Positions 33,328 to 42,235 of a stretch of DNA of 64,000 bases are shown piece after piece. The first letter of the stretch is position 1. Each line of letters begins with the position of its first letter. The notes beneath the pieces are model-generated. The model saw only the letters and a list, made by a program, of their open reading frames with translations, searched no databases and was not told where the DNA came from. The stretch covers positions 5,890,001-5,954,000 of the forward strand of contig NZ_CP053748.1 of NCBI RefSeq assembly GCF_024400215.1, in the 5' to 3' direction. This DNA comes from Massilia sp. erpn (GTDB lineage Bacteria > Pseudomonadota > Gammaproteobacteria > Burkholderiales > Burkholderiaceae_D). The position numbers and the translations under genes were made by a program.

Positions 33328-34983
33328 ATGGACCGGTTTGGCGTTCACAGTACCAGTTTCAAATTCCGCATGACCGGCATGGTTGCCTGTTTCGCTTTCG
33401 CCGCCTCCGCTGGCGTGGCGACGATTGCCTTGGGCTTCGCCGAATCCGGTATCAAGAATATGCTGGGCGCGCAGGAAGTGTCGATGGTCGCCAGCGCCGC
33501 CGCTTATGTCGATCAGGATCTGGATGCCAAACAGCAGCAGCTCAAAGCCGTCACCGAACGCCTGCCCTTGGGTGATGCGCCCACGCCAGCGCGGCTCCAG
33601 GCGCTGATCGAGGAACACAGCTCGCTGCGCGACACTTTCTTCAACATCACCATATTCGATATGAGCGGCAAGCTGGTCGCCAACCTGAATGACCGGCGCG
33701 CGGTGGGCACGATCAATGTGGCGTCCCGCCCCTTTTTCCGCGATACCCTGCGTCTGCACGAGGGCGTGATTTCCGCTCCCTTTCTAAGCCTGCTGTCGAA
33801 CAAGCCGGTGGTGGTGGTCACGGAACCGATTACCGACATCCACGGCCGCCTGCTGTACGTGATCGCAGGCGCCATCGACCTGCAGCGCCCCAGCTTTGCC
33901 GGCCAGATCGACGCCATGTATAACGGCACCTCGGCCCATCTATTCATCATGAGCCATGAAGGCGTGGTGATCTACCATCCCGACCGCTCGCGCATCCTGA
34001 GCCGGGTGGACGCCGGCAGCAGGCGCTGGGGGCCGGAGCTGGGCCACGCGCTGAAAGCCAGCCCTGGCTGGTCGGAGGGCCCCAGCATCAATGGCCCCGC
34101 CCTGATTGCCAGCGAAAGGCTGCACAAGACGGAATGGATCATCGGCGCCGCCTATCCGGTGCAGGAAGCCTTCGCGCCGCTGCTGGCCAGCCGCCACAAG
34201 GCGATGGCGGCGTCGGGCGTGGTCGCGGTGCTGGCGGCCCTGCTGGGCTGGTGGCTGACCTGGCGCATGCTGCGCCCCCTGAGCCAGCTGCGCAGCCACG
34301 TCGCCCAGATCACGGCGGGCAATGCCAATATCGAAGTCTTCAACGCCAAGACCCGCGACGAATTCGGGCAGCTCAGCCGCGCCTTCTACAAGCTGTCCAT
34401 GCAGCGCCGCGCCGCCGAAGACGATCTGCTGCGTATGGCCACCACCGACGCCCTGACCGGCGTACATAACCGCCGCATGTTCGACGAAATCCTGCCGCAG
34501 GCGGTGGCGCGCGCCGGTCGCAACCGCAGCAATCTGGCGCTGGCCCTGCTGGACGTGGACTACTTCAAGACCATCAACGACACCCTGGGCCATGCCGCCG
34601 GCGACGCCGTGCTGGTCGAATTCGCGCGCCGCCTGCGCAGCTGCGTGCGCCTGACCGACACTGTGGCGCGCCTGGCGGGCGACGAGTTTGTCATCATCTT
34701 CGAGCAGGTGGACGATACGGGAACGGTGTCCCAGCTTGGGGAGAAAATTCTGGAAGCCATGCAGCCGCCTTTCCAGGTGGAAGGCAAAGCCCTGGTCGTC
34801 ACAGCCAGCATCGGCATCGCCGTCAAAACGCACGCCGCCGCCGCGCCGCTGGAAATCCTGCGTGCCGCCGACCAGGCTCTCTATGGCGTCAAAGCCGCCG
34901 GCCGCAATGGCTTCGCCTTAAATACCGTAGGCCAGGAGAGAGTGGTCGCCATCGAACCGTCGCTGGAAGGACAAGCGGCATGA
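33328..34983 (+). CDS. Membrane diguanylate cyclase (dCache-HAMP-GGDEF)
   Basis: A 551-residue sensor enzyme. TM1 is about 15-36, a periplasmic double-Cache domain about 40-285, TM2 about 290-312, HAMP about 312-365 and GGDEF about 385-535. The active-site loop reads LAGDEFVIIFE (A-GDEF, about 450-454), a tolerated variant. The inhibitory site RxxD is present as RLTD just before it, so c-di-GMP feedback is expected. It makes c-di-GMP from two GTP in response to an external small molecule. GAGGGG precedes the ATG. Confidence 0.92.
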   Translation: MDRFGVHSTSFKFRMTGMVACFAFAASAGVATIALGFAESGIKNMLGAQEVSMVASAAAYVDQDLDAKQQQLKAVTERLPLGDAPTPARLQALIEEHSSLRDTFFNITIFDMSGKLVANLNDRRAVGTINVASRPFFRDTLRLHEGVISAPFLSLLSNKPVVVVTEPITDIHGRLLYVIAGAIDLQRPSFAGQIDAMYNGTSAHLFIMSHEGVVIYHPDRSRILSRVDAGSRRWGPELGHALKASPGWSEGPSINGPALIASERLHKTEWIIGAAYPVQEAFAPLLASRHKAMAASGVVAVLAALLGWWLTWRMLRPLSQLRSHVAQITAGNANIEVFNAKTRDEFGQLSRAFYKLSMQRRAAEDDLLRMATTDALTGVHNRRMFDEILPQAVARAGRNRSNLALALLDVDYFKTINDTLGHAAGDAVLVEFARRLRSCVRLTDTVARLAGDEFVIIFEQVDDTGTVSQLGEKILEAMQPPFQVEGKALVVTASIGIAVKTHAAAAPLEILRAADQALYGVKAAGRNGFALNTVGQERVVAIEPSLEGQAA

Positions 34984-35003
34984 TGCAGCTTGTCCAGTCC
35001 TGA

Positions 35004-35378
35004 CTAGCGTGTGAAGAACGAGGCTTGCTGAAAGCGCAGGCCGGCGAGGATCTGCTCCACGCGTTCGGCGGACAGGGCGCCGATGTACTGGCCCAGGCGG
35101 GCCTTGTCCACGGCGGAGATTTGCGAGACCAGCACGATGCTGGGCTTTTCCAGTCCGCCCTCGCCCACCCCGAGCAGCACATTCCCAGGCTCCTTGCTGC
35201 GTTTCAGATTGCTGCTCAAGGCGCAGATCACCACGCTGGCGATGCGCGAGCGGTTGAAGACATCGTCCTGCACCACGACATGCGGATGCGCGATGCCGGG
35301 AATCGCGCCGCCCGTTTCGTCGGAATCCAGCCAGTAGATGTCGCCACGGCGGATCTCGCGGACGGCGCCGGAACTCAT
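35004..35378 (-). CDS. PemK/MazF-like protein without visible antitoxin
   Basis: A 124-residue protein of the MazF/PemK fold: EIRRGDIYWLDSDE at the N-terminus (the R-G-D-I-Y/W strand), PHVVVQDDVFNRSRIASVVIC, and a C-terminal IGALSAERVEQILAGL helix. MazF toxins are sequence-specific mRNA interferases. No MazE-like gene is next to it; instead its ATG overlaps the stop of the LOG gene by 4 bases. It may be a domesticated MazF fold or be controlled by LOG-coupled translation. The frame is intact. Confidence 0.8.
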   Translation of the reverse strand: MSSGAVREIRRGDIYWLDSDETGGAIPGIAHPHVVVQDDVFNRSRIASVVICALSSNLKRSKEPGNVLLGVGEGGLEKPSIVLVSQISAVDKARLGQYIGALSAERVEQILAGLRFQQASFFTR

Positions 35379-35917
35379 TTGGATTTGAGCCGCTCCAGCA
35401 AGGCGCGCGGGTCGGTGTCGATCTGCATCAGGGCCGCGTGCTGGGGCCGCACGAAGCCCTGGCTGCGAGCGTGTTCGACAAAGTCCACCAGGCGGTCGTA
35501 GTAGCCGTTCATATTCAGCAGGCCGACCGGCTTGCTGTGGATGCCGATCTGCGCCCAGGTCAGCATCTCGAACAGCTCTTCCAGCGTGCCCAGGCCGCCC
35601 GGCATGGCGATGAAGCCGTCCGACAGCTCGGCCATCATGGCTTTGCGCTCGTGCATGTCCTTGACGATGAACTGGCGCGTCAGGCCGTTGTGGGCCACTT
35701 CGCGTTCCACCAGCTTGGTCGGGATCACGCCCGTCACCTCGCCGCCCAGGCGCAGCACTTCGTCGGCGATGACGCCCATCAGGCCCACATTGCCGCCGCC
35801 GTAGACCAGGGACATATTCTGCTCCACCAGCGCCGCCGCCAGGGCGCGCGCACCTTCCGCGTAGAGCGGATCGGCGCCGGCATTGGCGCCGCAATACACA
35901 CATACGGTCTTGATCAC
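35375..35917 (-). CDS. LOG family cytokinin riboside 5'-monophosphate phosphoribohydrolase-like protein
   Basis: A 180-residue Rossmann-fold protein of TIGR00730. The diagnostic PGGLGTLEELFE (PGGxGTxxE, about residues 103-114) and GLMGVIADEVLRLGG are present, and the protein starts VCVYCGANAG. LOG proteins hydrolyse N6-modified AMP or AMP to base and ribose 5-phosphate. In bacteria this is probably nucleotide salvage rather than hormone synthesis. It uses a GTG start at 35917, one base after the TetR stop, and overlaps the MazF-like gene by ATGA. Confidence 0.92.
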   Translation of the reverse strand: MIKTVCVYCGANAGADPLYAEGARALAAALVEQNMSLVYGGGNVGLMGVIADEVLRLGGEVTGVIPTKLVEREVAHNGLTRQFIVKDMHERKAMMAELSDGFIAMPGGLGTLEELFEMLTWAQIGIHSKPVGLLNMNGYYDRLVDFVEHARSQGFVRPQHAALMQIDTDPRALLERLKSK

Positions 35918-35918
35918 G

Positions 35919-36584
35919 TTATTTCAGTTTCTTCAGATATTCTTCGGAGAGCTTCTGGAACAGCACGCTCGTTTCGCCGCGCAGATAAGGCCCGATCTGC
36001 GACAGCACCTGATAACAGCCGCGCGCCAGGGCGTCGGCCATCGATTGCTGCTCGCTGTATTTGCGCGGATTGCGCACATATTCGTAGGACAGCCAATACG
36101 TCGCCACCACCACCATATTCGTGGCCATGGCCTCGATGGCGTTATCGCTCGCTTCCAGCGAATTTTCGCTGCGCAGGTCGAAGCACAGCTGCTTGGCGAC
36201 CTTGATCTTGTGCGCCAGGATCTGCTTGAAATGCAGTTCCAGCTTGCGGTTGCGCGAGAGCAGATCGTTCAGGTCGCGGTAGAAGAAGCGGTAGCGCCAG
36301 ATCAGCTCAAACATCAGGTGCAGATAAAGCCACACGTCTTCGATATTCGAGCGCCGTCCATCCGGCACTTGCAGGATGCGTTCGATCTCCGCTTCAAACT
36401 GCACGAAAATCGAATTGACGATATCGTCCTTGTTGCGGAAATGGTAGTAGAGATTGCCGGGAGAGATATTCATCTCTTCGGCGATGACTGTGGTTGTTAT
36501 ATTCGGTTCGCCAAACTCATTGAACAGTCGCAGGGATAATTCCAGAATCCGTTCCCGAGTGCGGCGTGGCGCTTTTTGTAGCAT
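35919..36584 (-). CDS. TetR family transcriptional regulator
   Basis: A 221-residue regulator with the TetR helix-turn-helix at about residues 8-55: RERILELSLRLFNEFG, TTTVIAEEMNISPGNLYYHF. The C-terminal ligand domain has many aromatic residues (WRYRFFYRDL), consistent with a hydrophobic ligand such as an acyl-CoA. It follows a phasin gene on the same strand with a 71-base gap, so a PhaD-like role in polyhydroxyalkanoate control is possible. It also leads into LOG and the MazF-like gene with a one-base gap. Confidence 0.88.
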   Translation of the reverse strand: MLQKAPRRTRERILELSLRLFNEFGEPNITTTVIAEEMNISPGNLYYHFRNKDDIVNSIFVQFEAEIERILQVPDGRRSNIEDVWLYLHLMFELIWRYRFFYRDLNDLLSRNRKLELHFKQILAHKIKVAKQLCFDLRSENSLEASDNAIEAMATNMVVVATYWLSYEYVRNPRKYSEQQSMADALARGCYQVLSQIGPYLRGETSVLFQKLSEEYLKKLK

Positions 36585-36655
36585 AGCAGGCGTTCTCTAT
36601 TATTTCTCCTGCAAGCATAACACCGATAGGGTCTATTCCAGAAGTTCCATTCCCT

Positions 36656-37162
36656 TCAAGCAGGCTTTTTACGGGACTTTGAAGTCTTGATAACGGGCTT
36701 TTCCGCTTTTTTAGCGGCAGGCTTTTTTGCCGCGCCGGCGGTTTTGGCGGCTTTGACGGCAGATTCTGCCGCCGGCGCGGCCTTTGTCCGGCTTTTCTTC
36801 GGCGCGGGCGCGCCAGCCTTCAAGGCTGCAACCTGGCTGCTTAATTCTTCGACGCGCGCGATCAGGGCGTCGATATCCTTGCGCATCGGGACGCCGATGG
36901 AGATCAGGGCGCGCGTGACGCGCTCTTCGAAGATCTGCTCCAGCCGGTCCCAGGAACCGTCCGCATGCCGGCCCACGCCATCGGACACGCTGCTCATGGT
37001 CTCGCGCACGTCGGCCGCCGGCGCGCTGGCCTGCTCGCGGTTGCGCTTCTGCAGCTCGGCGAAAGCGCCAAGCCCGGCCTGCCAGACCTGCTGCGCCGAA
37101 CGGCGCACGGCCTTGGCCATCTGCTCGTCGCTCATCACCGCCACCTTCGCTTTTTTCACCAT
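36656..37162 (-). CDS. Phasin (PhaI/PhaF-type granule-associated protein)
   Basis: A 168-residue protein. The N-terminal phasin domain (about 1-115) has VWQAGLGAFAELQK and ends in a leucine-zipper-like coil VEELSSQVAALK. The tail (about 116-168) is Lys/Ala/Pro-rich and histone-H1-like, as in PhaF, which tethers polyhydroxyalkanoate granules to the nucleoid. A phaB gene at 52.2 kb supports polyester metabolism in the organism. A GGGGCGGG purine run precedes the ATG. Confidence 0.85.
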   Translation of the reverse strand: MVKKAKVAVMSDEQMAKAVRRSAQQVWQAGLGAFAELQKRNREQASAPAADVRETMSSVSDGVGRHADGSWDRLEQIFEERVTRALISIGVPMRKDIDALIARVEELSSQVAALKAGAPAPKKSRTKAAPAAESAVKAAKTAGAAKKPAAKKAEKPVIKTSKSRKKPA

Positions 37163-37276
37163 TTCCCGCCCCCGCTCTGTCTTGTGTCGAAGCCCATTTT
37201 AGTAAGCAAAACTAGAACGGGGCTTCTAATGCAAGCCACTATGAGCGCCATTCATGCGCCCATGAGATCGGGTCAT

Positions 37277-40200
37277 TCAAGCCGCGACTTGCTGGCTGCT
37301 GCCATGCAGCTGGCCGTGCAGGCGGAAGCCCTCGCGGATGTTCTCGCGCAGCACCGCGCCCTTCCATGGCTTGGTGTAGAAGCGGTCGATGGCGCCGTGG
37401 TTGATGGCCGCCATGATGGGCGTCAGGTCGGCATAGGCCGAGAGCATGATGCGGAAGGTGTCCGGCGCCAGGTTCTTGACGCGCTCCATGAACTCGGTGC
37501 CGCTCATCAAGGGCATGCACTGGTCGCACAGGATCACCTGCACGCGGTGGCGCGCCAGGATGTCGAAGCCTTCGGCCGCCGTCTGCGCCGTCAGGATGCG
37601 GTAGCCGTCCTGCGACAGGAAGTCGCTCAGCACATCGAGCATGAAGGCGTCGTCGTCCACGATCAGCAAGGTTTGCTGCTCGACGATGCTTTCGTCGACC
37701 GGCGCCTGCAGGTATTTGCCTTCGGTGATCATCAGCTCGAATTCCTCTTCGGGCACCGGGCGGCTGAAGTAATAGCCCTGCATCTCGTCGCAGTCGTGGC
37801 GGCGCAGATAGGACAGCTGGGCGTCCTTTTCCACCCCTTCCGCGATCACTTTCAGCTTCATGCTGTGCGCCATATTGATGATGGCCAGCACGATGGCGGC
37901 ATCGTCGGGATTGCTGGTCACTTCGCGCACGAAAGCGATATCGATTTTCAGCTTGTCGATGGGGAAGCGCTTCAGATAGGCCAGCGAGGAATAGCCGGTG
38001 CCGAAATCGTCGATGGAAATCTTGATGCCGAGCGCTTTCAGGTTCTGCAGCACGGTGATGGTTTCCTCGGCATTCGACATCAGCGAGCTTTCCGTCAGCT
38101 CCAGCTCCAGCAGCTCGGGCGCGATATCGTGCTCCTTGATGGCGCGCATCACCTCCTCTTCCAGGCCGCCGACGAAGAACTGGATGCCGGACACGTTGAC
38201 CGACAGCTGCACCTGGCCGGTGCGCGCCTTGCTCCATTTCGCAATCTTGCGGCAAGCCTCGTGGATCACCCAGGTGCCGACGCGCACGATCAGGCCCGTC
38301 TCTTCCAGCAGCGGGATGAACAGGGCCGGCGAGACCATGCCGTGGCCGGGCCGCTTCCAGCGGATCAGCGCCTCGGCGCCGCTGATGCGGCCGGTGGCGA
38401 TATGCACCTTGGGCTGGAAGTAGAGCGTGAATTCCTCGTTCTCGATGGCCCGGCGCAGCGCGTTTTCCATATCGAGGCGGGCCAGCGACTGGGCGTTCAT
38501 CTCGGCCGTGAAGAAGCGGAAGGCGTCGCGCCCGGCCTCCTTGGCGCGGTACATGGCCGTGTCGGCGTACTGGATCAGGGTGTCGGGATCGGTGCCGTCG
38601 TCGGGATAGACCGAGATGCCGATACTGGCCGTGACCGTGACTTCATGGCCTTTCAGGTCGAAAGGCTGGCGCATCGCTTCGCGGATCTTGTCCACCACGG
38701 CGATGGCGTTCTGCGCGCCTTCGGGCAGCATCAGGATGGCGGCGAATTCGTCGCCGCCGAAGCGGCCGATGGTGTCGCGCACGCGCAGGCAATCGACCAG
38801 GCGGCTGGAGAACTGGCGCAGCAGCTCGTCGCCGATGGTGTGGCCGAGCGTGTCGTTGATGTTCTTGAAGCGGTCCATGTCGAGGAAGAGCACGGCCAGC
38901 GCCCAGCGGTGTTCGCCGGCCTGCTTCAGCGAGTGGCTCAGCGAGTCGTAGAACTGGCTGCGGTTGGGCAGGCCGGTCAGGGTATCGAAATGGGCCAGCT
39001 TGAGCAGGCGCTGCTCGGCCTCCTTGCGCTCGGTGATGTCGCGCGCCACCGCCACCAGGATCCAATTCTGCCCCGAACGCAGGGTGCGGCGCTGCACTTC
39101 CACCGACAGCGGCGAACCATCCTTGCGCTGCAGCAGCAGCTCGGCCATGGCCCCGCTCTGATCGCCCGACAGCAGCTTGTCGTACAGGTCTTCCAGCTGG
39201 GCCAGCGCCCCGCCCTGGCGCCGTTCCGGCCCCACGCGCAGGAAGTCTTCGCGCTCGTAACCGAGCATGCGGCAGGCCGTCACGTTGACGTCGACGAAGC
39301 ACTGGTTGGCGCGGTCGACCAGGAAGATGGCGTCGGCCGTGGCGTCCATCGCCAGGCGGAAGCGGCGCAAGTCCTCGTCCAGGCGGATGCGCGCATTCAT
39401 GTCCAGCTGGAGCTGGGCGTGGTGGCGCTTGATTTCCTCGTACAGCAGCAGGTTTTCGTAAGCGCCCGCGATCTGGGCCGACACCGTCACCGCCACCCGC
39501 TCGTCGACTTCGCTGAATTCGGCAGAACCCAGCTTGTCCACCAGATACAGCCAGCCGTGGATGCGCTCATGCGAGATGATCGGCACGCCCAGGAAGGAAT
39601 GCACCGGCAGATGGCTGCCCGGCAGGCCCAGCGCGGACGGATCGCCGCCGACGCCACTGCTGCGCGCCGGCTGGCGCGTTTCCAGCAAGGTGCCGAGGAT
39701 GCCGGCGCGCGGCGACTGTACCAGCAGCTCGCCCGACTGGTTGGCGCCGCAGCAGGCGAAATAGCTGAGTTCCCCCGCGCCCGGCGCCAGCACGCCGATG
39801 CAGGCGTATTTCGAGACGCAGATATTCTGCGCCACGCGGCAGCCGATCTCGATCAGCGCCTGCGGGTCGCGCTCGGCGCCCAGGTCGATGCCCAGCTCGA
39901 TCAGCGCCGTCAGGCGCAGGCTGACCGCCTGCAGGCTGGACAGCGAGCGCGACAGCCGGTCCGTCATATTATTCAGATGTTCCGGCTCGCCGTCCTGCGC
40001 CTCGCCGCCGTGGTTGGCCAGCTGGCTGATCTGCAGGCTGCTCGATTCCAGCTCGCCCAGGTATTCGGCCATCGTATCGTCGATGCCCACCAGCCGCCCT
40101 TCGCTGGGCGGCTCCGGCACGAAGGCCGGCACGGTTTCCACGCTGTGCACCGTACCCAGGGCTTCGTGCACGGTGCGCAGGATCACGTCCGGGTCGGACG

Positions 40201-40909
40201 GCTTGGGCAGCACCCAGCGCACGCCGCAGGCCTCGGCCACAGCCATCGCTTCGCGTTCGCGGTAGGTGGCGGTGTAGAAAATCACCGGCACGTCGGCCGT
40301 TTCCGGATTGCTGTGCATGCGGGTGACGAATTCGTAGCCATCCATATTCGGCATCAGGATGTCCGAGATCACCAGGTCGGGGCGCTCGTTTTGCACCATC
40401 TTCAAGCCTTCGGCCCCATTCGCCGCCTCCAGCAGGCGGTGGCCGCTGTAGCCAAGCAGGGTCAGCAGGAATTCGCGGTTCAGCACATGGTCGTCGACAA
40501 TCAGGATGGTCGCCGTCTCATGCGGCGCCGGGGGCTCGCCCGCCCCCGGCAAAAAAGACTCGATCTGGCTGACGAAGCTGTCCGGCTCGATGGGCTTGCC
40601 GATATAGCCGTCGAAGCCGGCCGCCAGCAGGCGTTCACGGTCGCCCACCATGGCCAGGGCCGTCACGGCCAGGGCGGGAATGGTGCACAGTTCGGGGTCC
40701 TGCTTGAGTTCGGCCACCACGCCATAACCGTCCAGCTTGGGCAGGTGCACGTCGCAGATGATGAGGTCGGGCCGCTCGCGGCGGGCCGCCGCCACCCCCT
40801 CCTCGCCGTCATGGGCCATCAGGGGCGTGTAGCCGAAGGCCCGCAACAGATAGACCATCAGCTCCATATTCGTGGGATTGTCTTCGATGATGAGGATGCG
40901 CGCCGACAT
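37277..40909 (-). CDS. REC-REC-GAF-PAS-GGDEF-EAL-REC c-di-GMP signalling protein
   Basis: A 1210-residue soluble protein with seven domains: REC1 (about 4-120, D54), REC2 (134-252, D183), GAF (330-485), PAS (515-630), GGDEF (640-800, FGGDEF near 717-722 with I-site RVRD before it), EAL (815-1065) and REC3 (1080-1195, D129-equivalent in ILCDQCMP). All key GGDEF residues and the EAL set (EALIRW, VNVSG, LELTES, IDDFGTGYSSL, KLKID, AEGVE) are intact, so both synthesis and breakdown are possible. REC3 ends DRFYTKPW, like the receivers at 54-60 kb. AGGAG precedes the ATG at 40909. Confidence 0.95.
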   Translation of the reverse strand: MSARILIIEDNPTNMELMVYLLRAFGYTPLMAHDGEEGVAAARRERPDLIICDVHLPKLDGYGVVAELKQDPELCTIPALAVTALAMVGDRERLLAAGFDGYIGKPIEPDSFVSQIESFLPGAGEPPAPHETATILIVDDHVLNREFLLTLLGYSGHRLLEAANGAEGLKMVQNERPDLVISDILMPNMDGYEFVTRMHSNPETADVPVIFYTATYREREAMAVAEACGVRWVLPKPSDPDVILRTVHEALGTVHSVETVPAFVPEPPSEGRLVGIDDTMAEYLGELESSSLQISQLANHGGEAQDGEPEHLNNMTDRLSRSLSSLQAVSLRLTALIELGIDLGAERDPQALIEIGCRVAQNICVSKYACIGVLAPGAGELSYFACCGANQSGELLVQSPRAGILGTLLETRQPARSSGVGGDPSALGLPGSHLPVHSFLGVPIISHERIHGWLYLVDKLGSAEFSEVDERVAVTVSAQIAGAYENLLLYEEIKRHHAQLQLDMNARIRLDEDLRRFRLAMDATADAIFLVDRANQCFVDVNVTACRMLGYEREDFLRVGPERRQGGALAQLEDLYDKLLSGDQSGAMAELLLQRKDGSPLSVEVQRRTLRSGQNWILVAVARDITERKEAEQRLLKLAHFDTLTGLPNRSQFYDSLSHSLKQAGEHRWALAVLFLDMDRFKNINDTLGHTIGDELLRQFSSRLVDCLRVRDTIGRFGGDEFAAILMLPEGAQNAIAVVDKIREAMRQPFDLKGHEVTVTASIGISVYPDDGTDPDTLIQYADTAMYRAKEAGRDAFRFFTAEMNAQSLARLDMENALRRAIENEEFTLYFQPKVHIATGRISGAEALIRWKRPGHGMVSPALFIPLLEETGLIVRVGTWVIHEACRKIAKWSKARTGQVQLSVNVSGIQFFVGGLEEEVMRAIKEHDIAPELLELELTESSLMSNAEETITVLQNLKALGIKISIDDFGTGYSSLAYLKRFPIDKLKIDIAFVREVTSNPDDAAIVLAIINMAHSMKLKVIAEGVEKDAQLSYLRRHDCDEMQGYYFSRPVPEEEFELMITEGKYLQAPVDESIVEQQTLLIVDDDAFMLDVLSDFLSQDGYRILTAQTAAEGFDILARHRVQVILCDQCMPLMSGTEFMERVKNLAPDTFRIMLSAYADLTPIMAAINHGAIDRFYTKPWKGAVLRENIREGFRLHGQLHGSSQQVAA

Positions 40910-40977
40910 TTGCACTCCTGATTAATTGCCCCGCCCGCCAAGGCGCCGAGCCGCCATTAATTTTCCCCCAGTATCGC

Positions 40978-42168
40978 TTATTCCAGCGGGAGGGAGAGCG
41001 CGAAAGTGCTGCCTGTGCCGGGGCGGCTATCGCAAGTGATGTTTCCTTTCAACAGTTCGGCCAGTTTCTGGCTCAAATGCAGGCCCAGGCCGGTGCCTTC
41101 GAACTGCCGGGTCGAACCCTGGTCGATCTGGGTGAAGGCTTGGAACAGCTGGGCCTGGTCTTCGGGCGCAATGCCGACGCCGGTATCGCGCACACTGATG
41201 ACGGCGCAGCGCGCGCCATCCTGCTGCTGCACTTCAAGCGTAACACTGACTTCCCCGCTTTCGGTGAACTTGAGCGCATTATTCAGCAGATTCATCAAAA
41301 TCTGCTGCAAGGCGCGCCGGTCACTGTGCACGCTGAGCGGAGCCGGCGGTGCGCGGAAGCTCAGGCCCAGGCTGCGCTGGCGCGCCTGCGGCCGGAACAA
41401 CAGCATCATCTCATCGAGCAGGGCGCGGCAATCGATCGGCTCCAGGTTCAATTCCACCTTGCCCGATGCAATCTTGGTCAGGTCAAGCAAGTCGTTAATC
41501 AGCGACAGCAGGTGGCGCGCGCTGGACTGGATGGTGCGCAGCTGGCGGTCCTGCTCGCGGTTGATGGGGCCGGGCAGCTTCATCAGCATGGTGCCGGTGA
41601 AGCCGATGATGGAATTGAGCGGGGTGCGCAGCTCGTGCGACATGGCGGCCAGGAAGCGGTCCTTGGCCAGATTGGCATTGGCCAGCTCGGCATTTTTTTC
41701 CTGCAGCGCCTGCTCAAAGCGGCGCCGTTCGCTGATGTCGCGGATGGCGCTCATGACCAGCAGGCCGTCATCGGTCTGCACCGGGTTCAGGCTGATCTCG
41801 ACCGGGAACTCGACGCCATCCTTGCGCAAGCCATACAGCTCGCGGCCGGCGCCCATGGGCCGCAACTGGGGATGGTGCTGGTAGCCGCTGCGCTGCGCCA
41901 CATGGCCGGCGCGGAAACGCGCCGGCATCAGCTGTTCCAGCTGCATGCCGGGCAACTCGCCCGCGGCATAGCCGAACAGCGCGCCGGCCTGGCTATTGGC
42001 CAGCACGATGTGGCCGCCGCCGTCCGCCAGCACGATAGCGTCGGGCACGAATTCAAGCAGCCCGCCGAAGCGGGCCTCCGCATATGCCATTTCATCGTGA
42101 ATCAGCATGACGCCTTCGGTGGCCATCGTAAGCATTCCGGAGAGGAGCCTGTTCCCACCATACATCAT
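40978..42168 (-). CDS. PAS-domain sensor histidine kinase
   Basis: A 396-residue soluble kinase: a PAS domain (about 35-150, ending ISERRRFEQAL), HisKA (about 168-235, FLAAMSHELRTPLNSIIGF, H178) and HATPase (about 275-395, with NNALKFTESGEV, DTGVGIAPE and GTGLGLHLS). All motifs are intact. It lies 68 bases upstream of the seven-domain REC protein on the same strand and is its most likely phosphodonor. The start is uncertain: ATG at 42168, 42135 or 42126, none with a strong ribosome site. Confidence 0.9.
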   Translation of the reverse strand: MMYGGNRLLSGMLTMATEGVMLIHDEMAYAEARFGGLLEFVPDAIVLADGGGHIVLANSQAGALFGYAAGELPGMQLEQLMPARFRAGHVAQRSGYQHHPQLRPMGAGRELYGLRKDGVEFPVEISLNPVQTDDGLLVMSAIRDISERRRFEQALQEKNAELANANLAKDRFLAAMSHELRTPLNSIIGFTGTMLMKLPGPINREQDRQLRTIQSSARHLLSLINDLLDLTKIASGKVELNLEPIDCRALLDEMMLLFRPQARQRSLGLSFRAPPAPLSVHSDRRALQQILMNLLNNALKFTESGEVSVTLEVQQQDGARCAVISVRDTGVGIAPEDQAQLFQAFTQIDQGSTRQFEGTGLGLHLSQKLAELLKGNITCDSRPGTGSTFALSLPLE

Positions 42169-42235
42169 TCACGGGCGGAAAATCTCTCCGAAACTCACCA
42201 TCCGGAAAAGCGGACGGGCGCGGCGCCGCCCAGGC

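Noticed and set aside
36965-40921. A plus-strand open frame of about 1300 codons opposite the seven-domain regulator
   Set aside because: Its composition (His, Gln, Arg and Ala rich, no recognisable domain) is what the antisense of a GC-rich coding gene gives. The minus strand shows seven intact domains.
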